Of a DNA stretch of 64,000 nt, positions 34,821-43,381 are shown piece by piece; the first letter of the stretch is position 1; every line of letters begins with the position of its first letter. The stretch spans positions 124,001-188,000 of the forward strand of contig NZ_VUOB01000022.1 of assembly GCF_008386585.1 (NCBI RefSeq), read 5' to 3'. Position numbers and translations under genes: made by a program. A model generated the notes under the pieces. It was not told the DNA's origin. It saw only the letters and a list, made by a program, of their open reading frames with translations, and did not search any database. This DNA comes from Solihabitans fulvus. Its GTDB lineage: Bacteria > Actinomycetota > Actinomycetes > Mycobacteriales > Pseudonocardiaceae.

Positions 34821-35600
34821 ATGAGCGACGAACTGTCGGCCGAGCTCGGCGAGTTGATCAGTCGGCACCGGGTCGACAACAAGAAGCAGGCGGCCATCGG
34901 CGGTTGGGCGTTCGCCATCGGCCTCGTCCTCGGCATCCTCGCGGTGGTGGCCATCGGCGGCGGCGACGACCACCCGCGTTTGGGGAGCGGCCGCGCCAGC
35001 GGGTTCGCGGCCGGGCTCGCCTTGTGCGGCCTGGTCATCGGCGGCTGGTATCTGTTCCGTGCGCTGCGCGCGGGCTCCGACGAGTACATCGAGGTGCGCG
35101 AGCACGGCCTGGTGCACGCCACCAGGAAGATCTCCCTGTGGTCCTGGGACCTGGTCTCCGACGTACGGCTCCGCCACAACGACAAGGCTGTCTCGACCGG
35201 CTCGGGGCTCGGCGTGCACTACTGGTGCACCGTGCTGTTCAAGGGCGGCGGACGGATCAGCTTCAATGGCCTGACCGACCGGCACGTGCAGCTCGGCAAG
35301 GCCATCCTGGCCAACGTCGACCTGCCGGTGCGCCTACGACCGGCGAGGAAGGAACTGCGCTGGTGGTGGCTTGCCATCGCCGCGGTCTGTGTCGGCGCGG
35401 GCCTGTGGATCGTCGACTACATAAACAGCCATCCGGACACCGAGCAGCGCATCGCCCACAGCAACTACACCGAGTTGGTGACGGTGCCGGGGATCGGCGG
35501 GACGGGCATCACGGTGCTGTCCATCGGGTTGGTGGTCGTGGGGTTCGGCGCCCTCTTCTCACTGGTGATGTTCGTGCGGGCCATGGTGAACCGGCGCTGA
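34821..35600 (+). CDS. Four-helix membrane protein with a central PH-like domain
   Basis: A 259-residue protein with helices at about 26-48, 60-82, 182-203 and 228-250. Between the second and third helix lies a cytoplasmic beta-rich segment (DEYIEVREHGLVHATRKISLW...CTVLFKGGGRISFNGL) that looks like a bacterial pleckstrin-homology-like domain. Function unknown. ATG 34821 follows GAGGGG at 7 bases. A TATATT hexamer (34788-34793) upstream could be a -10 element. It is separate from holB and convergent with the uronate regulator gene. Confidence 0.75.
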   Translation: MSDELSAELGELISRHRVDNKKQAAIGGWAFAIGLVLGILAVVAIGGGDDHPRLGSGRASGFAAGLALCGLVIGGWYLFRALRAGSDEYIEVREHGLVHATRKISLWSWDLVSDVRLRHNDKAVSTGSGLGVHYWCTVLFKGGGRISFNGLTDRHVQLGKAILANVDLPVRLRPARKELRWWWLAIAAVCVGAGLWIVDYINSHPDTEQRIAHSNYTELVTVPGIGGTGITVLSIGLVVVGFGALFSLVMFVRAMVNRR

Positions 35601-35622
35601 GCTCAACCGGCGCCGACCCGGC

Positions 35623-36393
35623 TCACGCGCGCCCTCGGCCGCCGAGCGCGGCCTCCGCCGCGCCGAGCTGACCGGAGATCTCCACCGCGGCGCGCAGCAC
35701 TCGCGGGCCGACGGCGGTCAGCTGCGCGATGCCGCGCTCCAGCGCCAGCGCGGACACGCTGACGCCGCCGACCACCGAGCCGGTGTGGTCGCGCACGGCC
35801 GAGCCGACGCAGCGCACCCCGACCTCGTTCTCCTCGTCGTCCAGCGCGAAGCCGGACCGGCCGATCCTGGCGAGCTGGGCGAGCAGCCGCCGCCGTCCGG
35901 TGATGCTGCCCGGCGTGCGGGCGGTCAGCTCCGTCCGGTCCAGCCGCGTCGCGAGCTCCTCGGCCGGCAGCGCCGCCAGCACGGCCTTGCCGATCGCCGT
36001 GCAGTGCCACGGCAGGCTCATGCCGATCCGCGACGCCAGCCGGTAGGGCAGGTCCGCCTCGACCTTGTCCACGTACACCAGCTCGTCGCCGACCAGCATC
36101 GCCAGGTGCACGGTGTTGCCGGTGTCGTGGTGCAGCGCGCGCAGCGCGGGCCGGGCCCGCCGCACGGTGTCCGTTGGCCGGAGTCCGCTGCCGGCCAACC
36201 GCAGCACCTTCGGCCCGGCCAGGTAGTCGCCGTCCTCGGTGACGGTGGCGAAGCCCCGGTCGACCATGGCCCGCAGCAGCCGGTGCACGGTGGACTTGGG
36301 CAGTCCGGTCACCCTGGCCAGGTCGGTGATCCTGGAGTGTTCGGCCAGACCCCCAAGCACCGCAAGGGTCTTGTCCACCGCCGTGTCCGTCAT
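35623..36393 (-). CDS. IclR-family transcriptional regulator
   Basis: A 256-residue regulator: N-terminal winged helix (DKTLAVLGGLAEHSRITDLARVTGLPKSTVHRLLRAM) and C-terminal IclR effector domain from about 75 (RPALRALHHDTGNTVHLAMLVGDELVYVDKVE ... PWHCTAIGKAVLAALP ... SVSALALERG). ATG 36393 overlaps the kduD stop (ATGA), making it the third gene of kduI-kduD-iclR. KdgR of enterobacteria, which controls pectin and uronate genes by sensing KDG, is also an IclR protein, so this is the probable local repressor. It probably binds the palindromes at 38067-38091. Confidence 0.92.
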   Translation of the reverse strand: MTDTAVDKTLAVLGGLAEHSRITDLARVTGLPKSTVHRLLRAMVDRGFATVTEDGDYLAGPKVLRLAGSGLRPTDTVRRARPALRALHHDTGNTVHLAMLVGDELVYVDKVEADLPYRLASRIGMSLPWHCTAIGKAVLAALPAEELATRLDRTELTARTPGSITGRRRLLAQLARIGRSGFALDDEENEVGVRCVGSAVRDHTGSVVGGVSVSALALERGIAQLTAVGPRVLRAAVEISGQLGAAEAALGGRGRA

Positions 36394-37163
36394 CGAGCCA
36401 GCCAGCCGCCGTCGACCACGAGCACGTGCCCGTTCACGTAGTCCGATGCGGCCGAGCACAGGAACACCGCCGCGCCGACGAGGTCGGCCGGCACGCCCCA
36501 GCGGCCGGCCGGGATGCGCGCCCTGATCCCGGGTTCCCGATCGGGATCTCCCTTGAGCGGGGCCGTGTTGTTGGTGTCGATGTAGCCGGGCGCGATCGCG
36601 TTGACCTGGATGCCGTGCGGCGCCCACTCGGTGGTCAGCGCCTTGGTCAGCCCGGCGACGGCGTGCTTGCTCGCGGTGTAGCCGGACACCCGCACGCCGC
36701 CCTGGAAGCTCAGCACCGACGCGATGGTCACGATCTTGCCCGCGCCCCTGTCGAGCATCTGCCTGCCGACGAGCTGGCACAGCACGAAAACCGAGTCGAG
36801 GTTCACCGCGAGCACCCGCCGCCAGTCGGCCAGGTCGACCTCGGCCGCGTCGCCCCGGTGGATCACGCCGGCGTTGTTGACCAGCACGTCGATGCGGTGG
36901 TCGGCGAGCACCGGGGCGAGGGCAGGCTCGATCGCCGCCGGGTCGGCGAGGTCGACGGCGAGGGTGGTGACCTCGGCGCCGAGCGCGGTGGCCTGCCCGG
37001 CGACCTCGTCGAGGTCGTCGTTTCGCCCAAGCAGCACGAGGTTCGCGCCCGCGGCGGCGAGCCCGAGCGCGACGCCCCTGCCGATGCCGGTGCGGGCGCC
37101 GGTGACCAGCGCCGTCCGCCCGCGCAGCGAGAACAGGTCCACAGTGGACGGTTCGGAGTTCAT
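36390..37163 (-). CDS. kduD: 2-deoxy-D-gluconate 3-dehydrogenase (KduD), SDR family
   Basis: A 257-residue short-chain dehydrogenase that reduces 2,5-diketo-3-deoxygluconate to KDG with NADH. It has TGARTGIG (21-28), NNAG (97-99 region), the catalytic Ser in IASVLSFQGG (about 149), and YxxxK at Tyr162-Lys166. The N-terminus VDLFSLRGRTALVTG is typical of KduD. Assignment rests largely on the 4-base overlap with kduI, since SDR sequences alone are ambiguous. It also overlaps the IclR gene by 4 bases. The ATG 37163 context has no strong ribosome site, consistent with coupling. Confidence 0.9.
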   Translation of the reverse strand: MNSEPSTVDLFSLRGRTALVTGARTGIGRGVALGLAAAGANLVLLGRNDDLDEVAGQATALGAEVTTLAVDLADPAAIEPALAPVLADHRIDVLVNNAGVIHRGDAAEVDLADWRRVLAVNLDSVFVLCQLVGRQMLDRGAGKIVTIASVLSFQGGVRVSGYTASKHAVAGLTKALTTEWAPHGIQVNAIAPGYIDTNNTAPLKGDPDREPGIRARIPAGRWGVPADLVGAAVFLCSAASDYVNGHVLVVDGGWLAR

Positions 37164-37987
37164 CGCAGCTCCGTGATGTCGACGGGGTCCATGTCGGTGT
37201 ACTCCTGGTTCTCGCCCGCCATGGCCCACACGAAGGAGTAGGCGTGCGTGCCGGCCCCGCTGTGCACCGACCAGCTCGGCGAGATCACGGCCTGTTCGTT
37301 GCGCACCACCAGGTTCCTGGTCGCGTCCGGCTCGCCGAGCAGGTGCATCACCCGATGGTCGTCGGGCAGGTCGAAGTACAGGTAGCACTCGGTGCGCCGG
37401 TCGTGCGTGTGCGGCGGCATGGTGTTCCAGACGCTGCCGTCGGCCAGCGTGGTGACGCCGAGCACGAGCTGGCTGGACCGGATTCCGTTGAGGTGCACGT
37501 ACTTGCGGATCTCCCGCACGTTCGCGGTCGACGGGTCGCCGAGCCGGTCGACGGCCGCCTCCGCGTAGCGGGCGACGGCCGTCCGGTGGTCGCCGTGTGC
37601 CGGGGTGGAGAACAGGTAGAACCGGGTGTCCTCGCCGCCGGCGTGGAACCGCACGTCCACCGCGCCCCTGCCCACGTACAGGCAGTCCCCGTGTCCGAGC
37701 CGGTGTTCGACGCCGTCGACCAGCACCGCGCCCGCGCCGCGCACCGCGAGCACCGCGAGTTCCCTGCGCTGGCAGAAGAACTCCGCGCGCAGCTCGGGTG
37801 CCGGGGTCAGCGTCAGGGGCCGGTCCGGCGTCGGGGCCGCGCCGCCGAGCACCACGCGGTCGTGGTGCGTGTACACGGTCCGCACCTCGCCCGGCGCGAA
37901 CAGGTCCTCGACGAGGTAGTGCGCGCGCAGCGCCGGGGTGTCGAAGGCGGCGAGCTGGCTTGGATGGGTGGAATGCCTGATCTCCAT
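37160..37987 (-). CDS. kduI: 5-dehydro-4-deoxy-D-glucuronate isomerase
   Basis: Isomerises 5-keto-4-deoxyuronate (from unsaturated uronates released by pectin- or glycosaminoglycan-type lyases) to 2,5-diketo-3-deoxygluconate. The 275-residue cupin has the zinc ligands His193, His195 and Glu200 in MPPHTHDRRTE and His242, and ends with the family pattern SFVWAMAGENQEYTDMDPV. ATG 37987 is preceded by GAGGAG. First gene of kduI-kduD-iclR, 205 bp from the divergent permease. No polysaccharide lyase or KDG kinase/aldolase is in the window, so substrates must be made and finished by genes elsewhere. Confidence 0.96.
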   Translation of the reverse strand: MEIRHSTHPSQLAAFDTPALRAHYLVEDLFAPGEVRTVYTHHDRVVLGGAAPTPDRPLTLTPAPELRAEFFCQRRELAVLAVRGAGAVLVDGVEHRLGHGDCLYVGRGAVDVRFHAGGEDTRFYLFSTPAHGDHRTAVARYAEAAVDRLGDPSTANVREIRKYVHLNGIRSSQLVLGVTTLADGSVWNTMPPHTHDRRTECYLYFDLPDDHRVMHLLGEPDATRNLVVRNEQAVISPSWSVHSGAGTHAYSFVWAMAGENQEYTDMDPVDITELR

Positions 37988-38066
37988 GCGCGGCGACTCC
38001 TCGCGAGTGTGTGTCGACCTCTTCCGGTCGACGCCGGCCGATGACAGCATGTGCGCCAGACCACAT

Positions 38067-38091
38067 GGAACTACGTTCCGTGCAGCGGAAC
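38067..38091. promoter_or_regulatory. Overlapping palindromes, likely IclR operator
   Basis: GGAAC-TAC-GTTCC (38067-38079) overlaps GTTCC-GTGCAGC-GGAAC (38075-38091). Three GGAAC/GTTCC half-sites sit in the middle of the divergent kduI-permease gap, the expected place for the operator of the co-encoded IclR protein. Confidence 0.65.
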
Positions 38092-38192
38092 AACCCCGGG
38101 GCTCGCCATCGCGTCGCGAGTCCCACCGACCAGCCCTGTCGCTCCCGCCGCCGGCGACCGGGCCTGCTTCGCACGTCCGAAAGGCGGTCGCC

Positions 38193-39770
38193 GTGTATCG
38201 GCAGGATCCCAACCCGACCGGGTCGTTGGCGCTGTCCGCGCTGCTCGCCCTCGTCTCGCTCGTCGCGCTTCTCGTGCTGTTGGGCGGTTTCAGGTGGAAG
38301 GCGCACTGGGCGGGCCTGGCCACCCTCGCGCTCGCGTCCTGCGTCGCCGTCGTCGGCTACCGGATGCCCGTCGGCCTCGCCCTCGACGCGGCGGCCTACG
38401 GCGCGGCGCAGAGCGTGCTGGTGGTCCTGTGGATCACCTTCAACGCCATCTGGATCTACAATCTCACCGTCCACAGTGGACATTTTGAGGTACTGCGCAG
38501 GGCGTTCAGCTCGGTCAGCGACGACTCGCGGGTGCAGGCCATCGTCATCGCGTTCTCCTTCGGTGCGCTGCTCGAGGCGCTGGCCGGCGGCGGCGGTCCG
38601 GTGGCGATCTGCTCGGTGATGCTGATCGCGCTCGGGCTGCACCCGCTCAGGGCCGCCGCGCTGGCGCTGGTCGCGGACACCGCCCCGGTGGCGTTCGGCG
38701 GCCTCGGCAACCCGATCACCGTGCTGGCCGGCGTCACCGGCCTGCCGGCCGACCACCTCGGCGCGATGGCCGGCCGCCAGGTGTCCATCCTCGCCGTGCT
38801 GGTGCCGTTCGTGCTGGTGATCGTCGCGGACGGCAGGCGGGGGCTGCGCGAGGCGTGGCCGGCCGCGCTGACCGCGGGGCTCAGCTTCGGCGTCACCCAG
38901 TTCCTGGTGTCGAGCTTCCTGTCCTACAAGCTGTGCGACATCATCGCCGCGCTCGTGTCGGCAGGCGCGGTGCTCGTGCTGGTGCGCTTCTGGCGGCCGA
39001 CCGGCGAGCGCGCGGCGCGGCCGGCAGGCGACGGCGCGGCCAGGATCCTCGCCGCGTTCGCGCCGTACGCGATCATCGTGGCGATCTTCTCGCTCGCGCA
39101 GTTCGACGCCGTCAAGGCGTGGCTGGCGAAGCTGACCTGGACGTTCCAGTGGCCCGGGCTGCACCTGCTGGCGCCCAACGGAAAGCCGGTCAATACCGGG
39201 TACGTGGTCAACCTCGGCTCGGCCACCGGCACGCTGCTGCTCGTGGCCGGTCTGCTGTCGCTGCTGGTGTTGCGCATCGGGCCGCTGGTGGCGTTGCGGA
39301 CCTACGGCAGGACCATCCGGCAGTTCGGCTGGGCGATCCTGGCGATCCTGTCGGTGTTCGCGCTGTCGTACGTGATGAACCTGTCCGGCCAGATCACCGC
39401 CCTCGGCCTGTGGCTGGCGGGGGCTGGCGGGTTCTTCGCGTTCCTTGCCCCGGTGGTCGGCTGGTTCGGCGTTTCGATCACCGGCACGGACGCGGGCTCC
39501 AACGCCCTGTTCGGTGGCCTCCAGACCACGGCGGCGCACCAGCTGGGCGCGTCGCCGGTGCTGTTCGGCGCCGCGAACAGCTCGGGCGGCGTGATGGCGA
39601 AGATGATCTCGCCGCAGAACCTCGCGATCGGCACCGCGGCCGTCGGGCTGGTCGGCAAGGAGGGCGAGCTGTTCCGCCGGGTGTTCCTGTGGAGCCTCGG
39701 GCTGTTGTTGGTGATGTGCGCGCTCGTCTACCTCCAGTCCACCCCGGTGCTCGCCTGGATGGTGCCCTGA
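38193..39770 (+). CDS. LctP (L-lactate permease) family transporter
   Basis: A 525-residue membrane protein with about 12-14 helices belonging to the lactate permease family: LEALAGGGGPVAICSVMLIALGLHPLRAAALALVADTAPVAFGGLGNPI, GAMAGRQVSILAVLVPFVLV, AWPAALTAGLSFGVTQFLVS and GVSITGTDAGSNALFGGLQ correspond to conserved LctP stretches. The usual LEGAAGFGAPVA is altered to LEALAGGGGPVA, hinting at a different substrate. GTG 38193 has AAAGGCGG upstream. Divergent from kduI with a shared operator region, it is a candidate uronate, KDG or short 2-hydroxyacid carrier; lactate remains possible. Confidence 0.88.
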   Translation: MYRQDPNPTGSLALSALLALVSLVALLVLLGGFRWKAHWAGLATLALASCVAVVGYRMPVGLALDAAAYGAAQSVLVVLWITFNAIWIYNLTVHSGHFEVLRRAFSSVSDDSRVQAIVIAFSFGALLEALAGGGGPVAICSVMLIALGLHPLRAAALALVADTAPVAFGGLGNPITVLAGVTGLPADHLGAMAGRQVSILAVLVPFVLVIVADGRRGLREAWPAALTAGLSFGVTQFLVSSFLSYKLCDIIAALVSAGAVLVLVRFWRPTGERAARPAGDGAARILAAFAPYAIIVAIFSLAQFDAVKAWLAKLTWTFQWPGLHLLAPNGKPVNTGYVVNLGSATGTLLLVAGLLSLLVLRIGPLVALRTYGRTIRQFGWAILAILSVFALSYVMNLSGQITALGLWLAGAGGFFAFLAPVVGWFGVSITGTDAGSNALFGGLQTTAAHQLGASPVLFGAANSSGGVMAKMISPQNLAIGTAAVGLVGKEGELFRRVFLWSLGLLLVMCALVYLQSTPVLAWMVP

Positions 39771-39779
39771 CCGGACGGC

Positions 39780-39820
39780 GACGGGTTCGGCCGGGCGAGG
39801 GACACCCGGTCGAACCCGTC
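39780..39820. terminator. Bidirectional terminator between the permease and the surface protein
   Basis: A 16-bp stem (39780-39795 with 39805-39820, one G-U pair) and a 9-nt loop, placed between the two convergent stop codons. Confidence 0.85.
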
Positions 39821-39826
39821 CCGGCG

Positions 39827-41752
39827 CTAGTCCTTGTCCTGGTCGGCCTTCGGCCCTTCGACGTGCCCAGAGTCGTCCCCGGCCGCCGACTCCGCTGCCA
39901 CCGACTCCCCGGCTGTCGACTGGTCCGCGGTCGACTCGGCTGCCGTGGACTGGTCCGCGACTGACTCCGCTGCCGTCGACTCCGCTGCCGTGGACTGGTC
40001 CGCAGTCGACTCCGCTGCCGTGGACTGATCCGCCGCCGACTCCGCTGCCATCGACTCCACTGCCGTCGATGGCTCGGGCACGTCGTCCGGCTCTGCCGGC
40101 TCCCTTGGATCCGGCACGTCGTGCCCGGTCGGCGCCGCGAGCAGCGGCCGACGTTGCCTGGACGGCAGCGCGGCCACCAGCACGACGCCCGACAGCAGCA
40201 TCGCGGTGCCCGTCCAGAAGATCGGAATCGTCTGGTAGGCCGCGTTCGTGTAGGCCAGCGGCGGGGTCGCGCCCTGCGCGGCCGGCGGCTGCTGGCCGCC
40301 CGGCGGCACCACGGAGGTGCCGGTCCCGCACACCACGCCGCCCTTCGGGGCCGCGGCGCGGCCGACCTGCTCGCCGATGGAGACCTGGGCGAGCGCGGAG
40401 GGCAGGTTGGGCAGCCCGAGCGCGTCCGTCGGCAGCAGCTGGAGGTCGAGCAGGCGGGCGGTCGCGCCGAGCATGAACCCGTTGTAGGGGTCGGTCAGCG
40501 CCGCCTTCTTCTCGTTCAGCTCGGCGATCTGGAGCCGCAGCACGCCAATGTCCAGCTTCTTCAGCGCGGCCGGGATGGTCTGGCCGGAGGACAGCAGGTC
40601 GCCGACGATGGGCAGCTTGGGCAGTTCGGGCAGCTCACCGGGCAGCGGGATGCCGATCGGCACGTCCAGCTTGGGGTTGGCCGCGTCGATCGTGCCGATC
40701 TCCTTGCCGCCCTGGGAGACCCGCAGGATCGGCGCGGTGTAGCTGATCGAGGAGGTGGCCTCGTCGCCGGTGGAGGTGACCACCAGCGTCGGCTGGCTGA
40801 CGACGTCGATCCGCAGTTCGAGCGGCGTGCCGGCGAGCAGTTGGACGCTGGCGACCTGGAGCGTCGAGATGGACTGCACCGCCTTGTTCACCGAGCCGGG
40901 AATGTCCACCAGCTTCACGACGGAGCGCGCGCTGAGCGTGTTCGGCAGGCTCAGCAGCGAGCCCTTCGCCCCGGTGTCCGGCGTGCCGGAGAGCAGGCCG
41001 CCGAGCTGGCTGAGCGGGGCGGACAGCCCCTTGAGGCCGTCGATCAGCGACTGCTTCGCCGACGCGTCCAGCTTGGGGGTGTCCTTGGTGAGCAGGCCGC
41101 TGAGGTCGGGGATGTTCGGCAGCGACGGGATGGCGTTGAGCACCGAGACGCTGGCCAGCGAGGTGCTCGCGTCGGCGATGGTGTCGACGCAGGGGCCGGT
41201 CCTGTCGTCCCAGCGGGCGTGCACGCTGCCGTTGAGCAGGCCGACCTTGAGCAGCGCGTCCAGCGGGGTGGCCGGCGGGTTCAGGCCGCCGGTGGTCGGC
41301 TGCGGGTTGTCCGGCAGCGCGGTCTGCACCAGGGTGCCGGGGCTCTGCGGCGACTTGCCCTGGATGGCGAAGCCGAGCGGCGAGGACTGCGCGACCGAGC
41401 GCTCGAAGGACTGGAACGCCTCGGAGTTGGCCTGCGCGCTGGCCAGCCCGATGCCCACCTCGGCGCCCGCCTGCTTGGGCAGCTCCTTCTGCTGGTCGGG
41501 CGTCAGCGCTGGGGAGTTGGTGATCGCCGAGTTCGGCAGCAACCGCACCACGGTCAGCCCGGTGCCGGCGTCCCCGACCGCGTGCCCGAGCGGCTGCGGC
41601 CCGTTCGGCGTGGAGAACGGCGGCTGACCGGGGTTCACCGGGCTGGGCACCGGCGTCGTGGTCGGCACGCCGAACGCCGCAGGTGCCGAGGTCAGCGCCA
41701 CCAACGCGACGGCGGCGGGCAGGGCCAGTGCGAGCGGCAGGCGTCTGCGCAT
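39827..41752 (-). CDS. Large secreted surface protein, C-terminally anchored
   Basis: A 641-residue protein: signal peptide (MRRRLPLALALPAAVALVALTSAPAAFG), a 480-residue extracellular region without recognised domain but with leucine/proline/serine-rich stretches (LNAIPSLPNIPDLSGLL, GELPELPKLPIVGDLL), one transmembrane helix (FWTGTAMLLSGVVLVAALPS, about 518-537) followed by RQRR stop-transfer, and a cytoplasmic tail of about 100 residues built from TAAES/TADQS pentads. This looks like the actinomycete choice-of-anchor surface proteins, but membrane-anchored with no LPxTG. ATG 41752. Ligand and function unknown. Transcribed alone, divergent from tRNA-Thr. Confidence 0.8.
   Translation of the reverse strand: MRRRLPLALALPAAVALVALTSAPAAFGVPTTTPVPSPVNPGQPPFSTPNGPQPLGHAVGDAGTGLTVVRLLPNSAITNSPALTPDQQKELPKQAGAEVGIGLASAQANSEAFQSFERSVAQSSPLGFAIQGKSPQSPGTLVQTALPDNPQPTTGGLNPPATPLDALLKVGLLNGSVHARWDDRTGPCVDTIADASTSLASVSVLNAIPSLPNIPDLSGLLTKDTPKLDASAKQSLIDGLKGLSAPLSQLGGLLSGTPDTGAKGSLLSLPNTLSARSVVKLVDIPGSVNKAVQSISTLQVASVQLLAGTPLELRIDVVSQPTLVVTSTGDEATSSISYTAPILRVSQGGKEIGTIDAANPKLDVPIGIPLPGELPELPKLPIVGDLLSSGQTIPAALKKLDIGVLRLQIAELNEKKAALTDPYNGFMLGATARLLDLQLLPTDALGLPNLPSALAQVSIGEQVGRAAAPKGGVVCGTGTSVVPPGGQQPPAAQGATPPLAYTNAAYQTIPIFWTGTAMLLSGVVLVAALPSRQRRPLLAAPTGHDVPDPREPAEPDDVPEPSTAVESMAAESAADQSTAAESTADQSTAAESTAAESVADQSTAAESTADQSTAGESVAAESAAGDDSGHVEGPKADQDKD
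39881..40069 (-). repeat. Pentapeptide-encoding 15-bp repeats in the surface-protein tail
   Basis: Residues 562-624 are about twelve degenerate pentads of the type TAAES, TADQS and VAAES, encoded by 15-bp units that are close copies at DNA level. The tail is acidic and likely disordered. Confidence 0.9.
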
Positions 41753-41872
41753 CGGCGCTCCTTACTCATGGCACGGTGTGCGACCCGGTGAGATGAGGGT
41801 CACGGTGAACCTAACGACCGTCCCCCTGCTCGGTGACGCCCGGGACTACCGCTATACTTGGTCACGCACAAC

Positions 41873-41946
41873 GCCGCCTTAGCTCAGTCGGCCAGAGCGG
41901 TTCACTCGTAATGAACAGGTCATCGGTTCGATTCCGATAGGCGGCT
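41873..41946 (+). tRNA. tRNA-Thr (anticodon CGT)
   Basis: A 74-nt cloverleaf: acceptor GCCGCCT (41873-41879) pairs with AGGCGGC (41939-41945); D stem GCTC/GAGC; anticodon stem GTTCA/TGAAC with loop CTCGTAA (anticodon CGT, codon ACG); T arm ATCGG-TTCGATT-CCGAT. CCA is not encoded. An isolated gene with its own terminator. Confidence 0.97.
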
Positions 41947-41951
41947 CTGTG

Positions 41952-41990
41952 AAAAAGCCGCAGGTCACCACCCGTGACCTGCGGCTTTTT
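41952..41990 (+). terminator. Rho-independent terminator of tRNA-Thr
   Basis: A perfect 17-bp hairpin (41952-41968 with 41974-41990, 5-nt loop) that includes an A5 left arm base and a T5 run, 5 bases after the tRNA. The most classical terminator of the window. Confidence 0.95.
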
Positions 41991-42165
41991 CATTGCGCGG
42001 CTCCGTGTCATGTCATACCTGGGGTCCATACCTGGGGTCATCCCGCAGATGGATTCGCGATGATCATCGCCTTGCCGACGATGGCTTCAGGCCCTGCGGT
42101 CCGGCTCGTCGAATATGGGTTTCCAGTGGGGATTCCGGCCGGACTCAGGGGGAGAGGCGCTCCTC

Positions 42166-43335
42166 ATGAGATTGAGCACGCGACGGATCATCACGGCGAC
42201 CCTTGGCGTCGCGCTGTTGGCGGGGCCGGCGGTCGCCACGGCGTCCGCTGCGCCCGACGCGTCGGCGGCGCGTTCGGACAGCGGGCGGAACGACGCGGCG
42301 CTGCGGCAGGCCATGTCGGACATGGTCGCCGGCGGGGTCGCGGGCGTGCAGGTGCGAGTGCACGACGACCAGGGGGACTGGGCTGCCAGCGCCGGAGTGC
42401 GGGAACTGGGCGGCGACCGACGACCTCCGACTGATGGGCGGTTCCGGATCGGCAGCGTCACCAAGACCTTTGTGGCCACGGTGGTGTTGCAGTTGGTTTC
42501 AGAGGGTCGCGTTGGGCTCGACACGCCGGTGGACCGCTACCTGCCCGGTCTGCTGCCGGCTGGGGACCGGACCACGGTGCGCATGATCCTTCAGCACACC
42601 AGCGGGCTGTACAGCTACTCCGACGACCTCCCGATCGGGGAGGGTGCGACGCAGATCAAACCGGAGTTCCTGCGCGTCCGGTTTCGACACTTCGACCCCG
42701 AACAGCTCGTCGGGATGGCCACCGCCAAGCCGTTGCTGTTCGAGCCGGGCAGCCAGTGGTCCTATTCGGACACCAACTACATCGTGGCCGGCCTGCTCAT
42801 CAAGGCCGTCACCGGTCGGGCCTGGGGGACCGAGGTGACCGGCCGGATCATCCGGCCGCTTGGCCTGCATGGCACCTCCGTCCCCGGCGACGACCCGACA
42901 CTGCCCTGGCCGAACGTCCGTGGTTACGCCCAGCTCGACGGCGCGGCGGTCGATGTCACCGAGCTGAACCCGAGCATGGCCGGCGCTGCTGGCTCGATGA
43001 TCTCCACCACGGCGGACGTCAACCGCTTCTTCGGTGCCCTCCTCGGCGGCACGAAGACCCTCCAGGGCCGCGCGCTGCTCGCCCCTGCCCAGCTCGCCGA
43101 GATGCGCAGGACCCGCCCAGTGGCTGAGGGCGTCGACTTCGGCCTGGGCATCCTGCGCATCACGACCCCGTGCGGGACGGCCATCTGGGGGCACACCGGG
43201 GGAATCCCTGGCTACGCGACCACCGCCTTCACCACCGCTGACGGCCGCCGCCAGACGACGATCTCCGTCACCACCAACAAGAACCCGCAGTCGGGATCGG
43301 AGACGCGGATGCTGTTCGCATCCTTCTGTCCCTGA
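42166..43335 (+). CDS. Secreted serine hydrolase, class C beta-lactamase/DD-carboxypeptidase family
   Basis: A 389-residue exported enzyme. Signal peptide: MRLSTRRIITATLGVALLAGPAVATASAAP. Catalytic motifs: SxxK in RIGSVTKTF, YxN as YSDTN in SQWSYSDTNYIVAGLL, and the third motif HTGGIPG. It resembles the Streptomyces R61-type D-alanyl-D-alanine carboxypeptidase group; substrate may be cell-wall peptides or a D-amino-acid ester. ATG 42166 has GGGGGAGAGG upstream. Stands alone; convergent with the P450 gene, 46 bp apart. Confidence 0.9.
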   Translation: MRLSTRRIITATLGVALLAGPAVATASAAPDASAARSDSGRNDAALRQAMSDMVAGGVAGVQVRVHDDQGDWAASAGVRELGGDRRPPTDGRFRIGSVTKTFVATVVLQLVSEGRVGLDTPVDRYLPGLLPAGDRTTVRMILQHTSGLYSYSDDLPIGEGATQIKPEFLRVRFRHFDPEQLVGMATAKPLLFEPGSQWSYSDTNYIVAGLLIKAVTGRAWGTEVTGRIIRPLGLHGTSVPGDDPTLPWPNVRGYAQLDGAAVDVTELNPSMAGAAGSMISTTADVNRFFGALLGGTKTLQGRALLAPAQLAEMRRTRPVAEGVDFGLGILRITTPCGTAIWGHTGGIPGYATTAFTTADGRRQTTISVTTNKNPQSGSETRMLFASFCP

Positions 43336-43381
43336 CCGGGTTTCCGGATCCTTCGGCCGGCGAATCAGCCGCGCCGGATCG

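Noticed and set aside
39881..40069. Possible CRISPR-like short repeats
   Set aside because: The 15-bp units are contiguous, in frame and encode a Ser/Ala/Glu pentapeptide tail; there are no unique spacers.
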